A DNA stretch of 11,600 nt from NCBI GenBank assembly GCA_964395045.1, contig CAYNBE010000118.1, positions 1-11,600 of the forward strand, written 5' to 3'. Every line of letters starts with the position of its first letter. Within the stretch, counting starts at the first letter, position 1. The position numbers were made by a program, and so were the translations under genes. Shown one piece after another: positions 7,997 through 11,600 of this stretch. A model generated the notes under the pieces. The model worked only from the letters and a program-made list of their open reading frames with translations, made no database searches and was not told where the DNA came from. Origin of the DNA: UBA1413 sp964395045. Its GTDB lineage: Bacteria > Bacteroidota > Bacteroidia > Bacteroidales > Prolixibacteraceae.

Positions 7997-9475
7997 ATGA
8001 AAGAACATCATTTTCTTGCCTTCGACCTGGGAGCTTCCAGTGGCAGGGCATTACTAGGAAACCTGAAAAATAACAAACTGGAAATTAATGAGATACATCG
8101 GTTTCCCAACCGGATGATATTGGTTCACGGTCATTTTTTCTGGGATATTTTTGAGCTTTTCAGAGAATTGAAAACCGGAATGTCAAAATGTGTCAGGGAG
8201 TTTCACATTCAGCCTGAATCGATCGGAATAGATACATGGGGAGTGGATTATGCCCTGGTGACGAAAGACGGGCAGCTTGCCGGCATCCCTTATGCATACC
8301 GCGACAGCCGGACCAATAACAGCATGGAGGCATTTTTCAGATTGATGCCGAGAAAGGAAACGTATATGCTGTCAGGTATCCAGTTTATGCAGTTCAATAC
8401 GTTGTTTCAGCTTTTTTCAGCATACCAATCTAAGCTCGAAATAATGAAAGTAGCCGACAGCATGTTGTTTATGCCTGATGCCCTCAATTTCCTGTTTACG
8501 GGTATCAGGAAAAATGAATATACCATTGCCAGTACATCGCAGATGATAAAACCGGGTAAACATGAATGGGAACCCAAATTGCTCGAAGTCGCGGGGATTC
8601 CTGAAAGCCTGGTTGGCGACATTGTGCTCCCGGGAACTATCCTTGGACCGCTGTTGCCCGAAGTATGCGCCGAAACAGGAAGCGAAGCAGTTCCCTGCAT
8701 TGCGGTAGCTTCACACGATACCGCCTCTGCTATTGCATCTGTGCCGGCCGGTGAAGGAAGCTGGGCCTATATCAGTTCCGGTACATGGTCGTTAATGGGT
8801 ATCGAAAGCCCGGTGCCCCTGGTTTCAGAAGAAACTTTGTCACTGAATTTTACGAATGAAGGGGGAATCGACGGAACCATCCGGTTTCTGAAAAATATCA
8901 TGGGGCTGTGGCTGATCCAGGAGTGCAAAAGGAAATGGGATGAAGAATCTCCCCTCTCCTGGTCTGACATTGTGGAAATGAGTACGTCGGCCTCACCGTT
9001 TGTCAGCCTCGTCGATCCCGACGACATTTCCTTTCTGAATCCGCCCGATATGCCGGAAGCCATCAGGGAATATTGCCGGAAAACCAATCAGCCGGTTCCA
9101 TCCACAAAAGGTGCCATTGCCCGGTGTGTCTATGAAAGCCTTGCACTGAAATATAAATTCACACTGGAACAGATCGAAAAAATTATCCGTCATCCCGTCG
9201 AAAGAATCCATATCATCGGGGGAGGAGCCAACAACAGGTTCCTGTGTCAGATGACTGCCGACGCAACGGGATTGCCGGTTCTGGCAGGACCGGTGGAAGC
9301 AACCGCCATTGGCAACATCCTGATTCAGGCAAGGGGTATGGGATATGTGGAATCACTCCGCGAAATGAGGGAGATCGTTTCCGAATCATGTGAAACTATC
9401 CAGTATCTGCCATCCCGGATTCTCCGATGGGATGAAAACTATTTGAAGTTTAAAATGTTGATCCAACCTTCGTGA
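7997..9475 (+). CDS. rhaB: Rhamnulokinase (FGGY sugar kinase family)
   Basis: RhaB phosphorylates L-rhamnulose to L-rhamnulose 1-phosphate with ATP, the second step of L-rhamnose breakdown in the cytoplasm. The 492-residue length matches E. coli RhaB (489). The N-terminal phosphate-binding motif is FDLGASSGRALLG (9-21), followed by SIGIDTWGVDYALV (75-88). SHDTASAIASVP holds the probable catalytic base Asp241, equivalent to Asp237 of E. coli. The C-terminal ATPase motifs are SSGTWSLMG (260-268) and HIIGGGANNRFLCQMTADAT (405-424). GPVEATAIGN closes the core. The start at 7997 gives the normal family N-terminus. It lies 44 bp after the esterase; that gap holds TAACTTGCG, one T short of a TAnnTTTG element, so a weak promoter of its own is possible. 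No isomerase or aldolase gene for the pathway is present in the window. It converges on corA, 14 bp away. Confidence 0.95.
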   Translation: MKEHHFLAFDLGASSGRALLGNLKNNKLEINEIHRFPNRMILVHGHFFWDIFELFRELKTGMSKCVREFHIQPESIGIDTWGVDYALVTKDGQLAGIPYAYRDSRTNNSMEAFFRLMPRKETYMLSGIQFMQFNTLFQLFSAYQSKLEIMKVADSMLFMPDALNFLFTGIRKNEYTIASTSQMIKPGKHEWEPKLLEVAGIPESLVGDIVLPGTILGPLLPEVCAETGSEAVPCIAVASHDTASAIASVPAGEGSWAYISSGTWSLMGIESPVPLVSEETLSLNFTNEGGIDGTIRFLKNIMGLWLIQECKRKWDEESPLSWSDIVEMSTSASPFVSLVDPDDISFLNPPDMPEAIREYCRKTNQPVPSTKGAIARCVYESLALKYKFTLEQIEKIIRHPVERIHIIGGGANNRFLCQMTADATGLPVLAGPVEATAIGNILIQARGMGYVESLREMREIVSESCETIQYLPSRILRWDENYLKFKMLIQPS

Positions 9476-9489
9476 TCAAAGAAGAAGAT

Positions 9490-10422
9490 TTAAAACCAGT
9501 TTTTCTTCCTGAACAGTAAAATTCCCAAAGCCGATAAAGCTGCGGAAATAATAACGATAAACAGGAAAGACCAGTTGTTATCCGATAAATAATTCGGAAC
9601 ATTCATCCCGTATAAACTGGCGATCAGGGTCGGTATCATCAGAATGACCGTGATGGAGGCGAGTTGCTTCATTACCCCGTTGAGGTTGTTGGAGATTACC
9701 GATGCAAAAGCGTCCATCATTCCGGCTTGAATGTCGGAATAAATTTGTGACATTTCCTGGGCCTGCCTGTTCTCAATAATGGCGTCCTCCAGCAAATCCT
9801 CATTCATTTCATTAATGGAGTAATTCTTTGAGTTTTTCAGCTTATTGAGTACCATCTCATTTGCCTTCAGGGAAGTGATAAAATATACCAGGCATTTTTC
9901 CATCTTCAGCAACTGGTTCAATTCTTTGTTCCGGATCGATTTCTCCAGCTCATTTTCAATGACAGCAGTCTGCTGATTGATTTGTTTGAGGTATTTCAGG
10001 TAAATTTTTGCTGATCGCAGGAATAATTTCAGAATAAAATTCAATACATCGGTAACCTGATGATACTGCTCCCTGTAAACCGATGGTTGTTCTGCAGGAA
10101 GCACCTCATTCTGAAAACCACATATCGTTACTGTCTGGTTTTCAGTCATAAAGATTCCAAGGGGAACAGTCTGATACGGCAACCCGTTGTTGGAGTTGAT
10201 AATGGGAATCCTCAGAATGACAAGCTGAAAATCATCGTCGAATTCAAACCTCGGACGTTCATCGGGGTCAAGAATATCATTGAATATGTCATCGGGGATA
10301 TTAAATTCGCTGCGGATCAGGTCTATTTCATCGGGTGTAGGATTGATCACATTGATCCATCCGTTTTTAACAGCTTTTGGAAGTTCAAAATAACCTCCCA
10401 GACTTCTGAAAATTTTAATCAT
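9490..10422 (-). CDS. corA: CorA-family magnesium/cobalt transporter
   Basis: CorA proteins are pentameric inner-membrane channels that admit Mg2+ and, less well, Co2+ or Ni2+. This 310-residue member has a cytoplasmic alpha/beta N-terminal domain (about 1-130) and a long helical stalk (about 130-252). Two C-terminal membrane helices follow (about 253-271 and 284-303), with the signature YGMN at 271-274 at the end of the first and a basic tail (FRKKNWF). The start is set at 10422: AGGAGG lies seven bases upstream, the only strong Shine-Dalgarno among the complete genes here. The longer in-frame Met at 10458 would add 12 residues encoded in the structured leader. The stop codons of corA and rhaB are 14 bp apart with no room for a hairpin terminator between them. 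Regulation is probably translational through the leader. Some CorA-like proteins export metals or carry Zn2+, so the ion is inferred. Confidence 0.93.
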   Translation of the reverse strand: MIKIFRSLGGYFELPKAVKNGWINVINPTPDEIDLIRSEFNIPDDIFNDILDPDERPRFEFDDDFQLVILRIPIINSNNGLPYQTVPLGIFMTENQTVTICGFQNEVLPAEQPSVYREQYHQVTDVLNFILKLFLRSAKIYLKYLKQINQQTAVIENELEKSIRNKELNQLLKMEKCLVYFITSLKANEMVLNKLKNSKNYSINEMNEDLLEDAIIENRQAQEMSQIYSDIQAGMMDAFASVISNNLNGVMKQLASITVILMIPTLIASLYGMNVPNYLSDNNWSFLFIVIISAALSALGILLFRKKNWF

Positions 10423-10426
10423 GCTG

Positions 10427-10456
10427 GTGCCTCCTGTTTTACGGTCAGGTAGGCAC
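10427..10456 (-). promoter_or_regulatory. Shine-Dalgarno-sequestering hairpin before corA
   Basis: In the mRNA, GTGCCTACCTG (10456-10446) can pair with CAGGAGGCAC (10436-10427) through ten base pairs with one bulged A, closing a nine-base loop. The 3' arm contains the complete AGGAGG ribosome binding site at 10435-10430. When formed, this hairpin would block corA translation. It uses the same UACCUG that pairs upstream in the alternative structure, so the two helices exclude each other. Confidence 0.6.
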
Positions 10457-10512
10457 AAGGGCCCGCCTTAACCGCCGGTTAATCTTCTTGTTACCTGTCT
10501 ATGATACGGGCC
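10446..10512 (-). promoter_or_regulatory. Candidate structured RNA leader (possible riboswitch aptamer) of corA
   Basis: In the 5' leader of corA the mRNA can form a helix between CAGGTAACAAG (10497-10487) and CTTGT-gcc-TACCTG (10459-10446): eleven pairs with a three-base bulge. Inside it is a perfect hairpin TTAACC-loop-GGTTAA (10482-10468). The segment CGGGCC (10465-10460), in the loop of the outer helix, can pair with upstream GGCCCG (10512-10507) to make a pseudoknot. A compact pseudoknotted domain whose closing helix competes with a ribosome-site hairpin is the layout of a translational riboswitch. By position a metal ion would be the natural ligand, but this is inference. I do not recognise M-box, yybP-ykoY, NiCo or fluoride class consensus sequences. 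The TTAACC dyad could alternatively be a DNA operator. Confidence 0.5.
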
Positions 10513-10547
10513 GTCGTCCATATAAATGTTCATTTGAATTTCACGTG

Positions 10548-10555
10548 CAAAAGTA
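10548..10555 (-). promoter_or_regulatory. Bacteroidota -7 promoter element for corA
   Basis: On the minus strand this reads TACTTTTG, an exact TAnnTTTG match, followed by CA. A TTG occurs 23 bases upstream (10581-10579) and another at 15 bases (10573-10571); the first is at the far end of the accepted spacing. Transcription would start near 10541 and leave a leader of about 118 nt, long enough for the structured element described before corA. Confidence 0.55.
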
Positions 10556-10693
10556 AAAAAATGAAAGCTTCAACCACACAACATAAAATGTTTTTTGATG
10601 ATTTATTTTACATTTTTAACATCACCCAAGAGGCTGATGAATTCCCGGATGCTATCCCTATGTAAGGACATTTCAGTTTCAAATCGGTTTCCT

Positions 10694-10726
10694 TTACAGG
10701 TTTACGGCAAACCGGTCTGCTACCAT
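10694..10726 (-). CDS. Possible ten-codon small ORF with strong ribosome site
   Basis: The minus strand has AGGAGG at 10737-10732, a five-base spacer, then ATG at 10726 and a reading frame MVADRFAVNL ending in TAA at 10694. Strong Shine-Dalgarno sequences are rare in this window, which is the only reason to list it. It lies 12 bp after the stop of the TPR-like gene and could be translationally coupled to it. The peptide is too short to assign, and the match may be chance. Confidence 0.15.
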   Translation of the reverse strand: MVADRFAVNL

Positions 10727-10738
10727 TTCATCCTCCTT

Positions 10739-11600
10739 TTATTCAGCTTCACCTGAAAGGGCTTTCCTTACCGCTTCCAGTTTCTGAAGCGATGTTTTGT
10801 CTCCGTGCCTGATCTGGAGGGCCCTTTGATACCATACCCTTGCCACACTGTATTGTTTTTGCCCAAATGCCTTGTCGCCCTGTTCCAGGTATGCTTCATA
10901 TGTTTTGTTTGTCCCTCCCTGCAATCTTTCGTTGATCTTGATCTGGATTTCTGTCAGCTGTGACCGGGCATACTGATCGTCGCCCTTGACCCCGAGGGCC
11001 TGGTTATACCACGCTCTGGCCACAGCCAGTTCACCAGACCGGAATGCCTCATCGCCCTTGTCAATGAACTGTTGATACTCTCGATCGGCCTGCGACAACT
11101 GCATGTTGGCCAGGATGGTGCCGATTTTGCTGATCTGATCTGCAGGATAAGATTCTGACGGTTTGAGTTCAATCGCTTTGTAGTACCAAGCACGGCTTAC
11201 ATTGTAGGCTTTTCCGGCAAATGCCTGGTCGGCAGTTGTCAGAAACGAAGTATACAATGCCTCTGTTTCATCGTTTATCAGTCTTTCTGTTTGTGCCTGA
11301 ACGGTTCCCGCCTGGGCACTGCTTTCTTTTATTGCGGCGGATGCTATACTGCGGCGTGCAGTTTCCTGCTTGATCCCGTTGATCGCTTCAATCTGTTTTT
11401 TCGGATATTCTTCTGTCGGTTTTAGTGCGGAAGCTTTCTGATAATTCTCCAAAGCCAGATCATAACTGCTGTTCCGGAATGCAGCATCGGCAGCAACCAG
11501 AACCGACTTGTACTGCTCATCGGTTGCCTTTGTCTGCAAAAGGCTGTCAATCAAGGCTATTCTTTTAGTTGGATGCTCTTCCCCTGGTTTCAACTGAAGG
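10739..11600 (-). CDS. TPR-like repeat protein, partial (5' end beyond the window)
   Basis: The frame is open to the right edge, so this is the C-terminal part of a longer protein. The TTG codon at 11593 is an internal leucine of a repeat (LQLKPGEEHPTKRI), not a start. At least four copies of a TPR-like helix pair are visible, counted from 11593: residues 28-74, 114-160, 173-219 and 232-277. They share the pattern Y-x3-(ILF)-x2-(AG)D-x-AF-x5-(Y)-x-(VL)AR-x-WY-x-(KQ)A(IL). The first two end in LKPxExYP, and the last two are exactly 59 residues apart. An alanine/glutamine-rich linker (about 78-110) separates the first two. Such repeat arrays occur in envelope-associated Bacteroidota proteins, but the N-terminal domains that would identify it are outside the window. 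The protein ends at GEAE, followed by TAA. Confidence 0.85.
   Translation of the reverse strand, partial: LQLKPGEEHPTKRIALIDSLLQTKATDEQYKSVLVAADAAFRNSSYDLALENYQKASALKPTEEYPKKQIEAINGIKQETARRSIASAAIKESSAQAGTVQAQTERLINDETEALYTSFLTTADQAFAGKAYNVSRAWYYKAIELKPSESYPADQISKIGTILANMQLSQADREYQQFIDKGDEAFRSGELAVARAWYNQALGVKGDDQYARSQLTEIQIKINERLQGGTNKTYEAYLEQGDKAFGQKQYSVARVWYQRALQIRHGDKTSLQKLEAVRKALSGEAE

Larger units (their letters stand above)
10423..10738. other. 316-bp non-coding region between corA and the TPR-like gene
   Basis: The corA-proximal half holds the corA promoter and structured leader. The distal half (about 10560-10738) is AT-rich near 10580-10620 and carries no convincing gene. Directly after the upstream gene's stop, on the minus strand, is a second strong AGGAGG (10737-10732) followed five bases later by an ATG (10726) opening a ten-codon reading frame. 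A small dyad GGTTT-acggc-AAACC (10699-10713) overlaps it but lacks a T tract, so it is not a clear terminator. Confidence 0.55.

Noticed and set aside
9476..9489. Bidirectional terminator between rhaB and corA
   Set aside because: Only 14 A-rich bases separate the stop codons and no inverted repeat with a T tract is seen there.
10060..10452. 130-codon plus-strand frame opposite corA
   Set aside because: It is antisense to a well-supported CorA coding region, has no recognisable domain, and is a mirror of the real frame.
10446..10540. Assignment of the corA leader to the Mg2+ M-box, yybP-ykoY, NiCo or fluoride riboswitch
   Set aside because: The consensus sequences I remember for these classes are not present; the leader is also shorter than an M-box.
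10603..10671. Minus-strand 22-codon ATG frame (10671 to TAA at 10603) with protein-like composition, possible gene remnant
   Set aside because: It has no ribosome site, is very short, and upstream in frame meets a stop after about ten codons. The protein-like look is not enough to call a gene or pseudogene.
10699..10713. Rho-independent terminator GGTTT-acggc-AAACC after the TPR-like gene
   Set aside because: The stem is only five pairs and there is no T tract on the minus strand after it.
11591..11593. TTG at 11593 as a real start codon for the right-edge gene
   Set aside because: It falls inside an LKPxEExP repeat tail and the frame stays open to the window edge, so it is an internal leucine.
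1..11600. CRISPR array, tRNA, rRNA, insertion sequence, phage or toxin-antitoxin genes
   Set aside because: Reading both strands showed no spaced direct repeats, cloverleaf, transposase or integrase motifs, or paired small ORFs that would support any of these.

Overview
The window looks like chromosomal DNA of a member of the Bacteroidota, with moderate base composition and no sign of a plasmid, phage or insertion sequence. Three kinds of evidence support this. Four gene starts are preceded by exact matches to the phylum's -7 promoter element TAnnTTTG. Shine-Dalgarno sequences are weak or absent before most genes. The gene content is also typical: secreted TPR proteins, an exported bleomycin-hydrolase-type protease, a CE15 carbohydrate esterase and a rhamnulokinase.

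Layout. On the minus strand (19-3212) lie, in transcription order, an exported C1-family cysteine peptidase, a small predicted outer-membrane beta-barrel protein 46 bp after it, and a polyprenyl-phosphate-type family 2 glycosyltransferase with its own promoter. A divergent promoter region (3213-3401) separates them from a plus-strand run: an exported 639-residue TPR protein, the replication/recombination ATPase RarA, a CE15 glucuronoyl-esterase-like protein and rhamnulokinase RhaB. Gaps of 55, 17 and 44 bp mean these four could be read through together, although their functions are mixed. RhaB converges on a minus-strand CorA-type Mg2+/Co2+ channel, with only 14 bp between the stop codons. Upstream of corA is a 316-bp non-coding stretch, then the 3' part of another minus-strand gene encoding TPR-like repeats that runs off the right edge.

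The CE15 esterase and RhaB suggest use of a plant or algal polysaccharide containing glucuronic acid and rhamnose. No RhaA, RhaD, transporter or glycoside hydrolase is visible here, so the link is only suggestive.

The most unusual item is the corA leader at about 10427-10540. It contains two mutually exclusive RNA helices. One closes a compact domain with a possible pseudoknot. The other pairs perfectly, apart from one bulged base, with the full AGGAGG ribosome binding site. This is the architecture of a translational riboswitch, and I do not recognise it as a known class.
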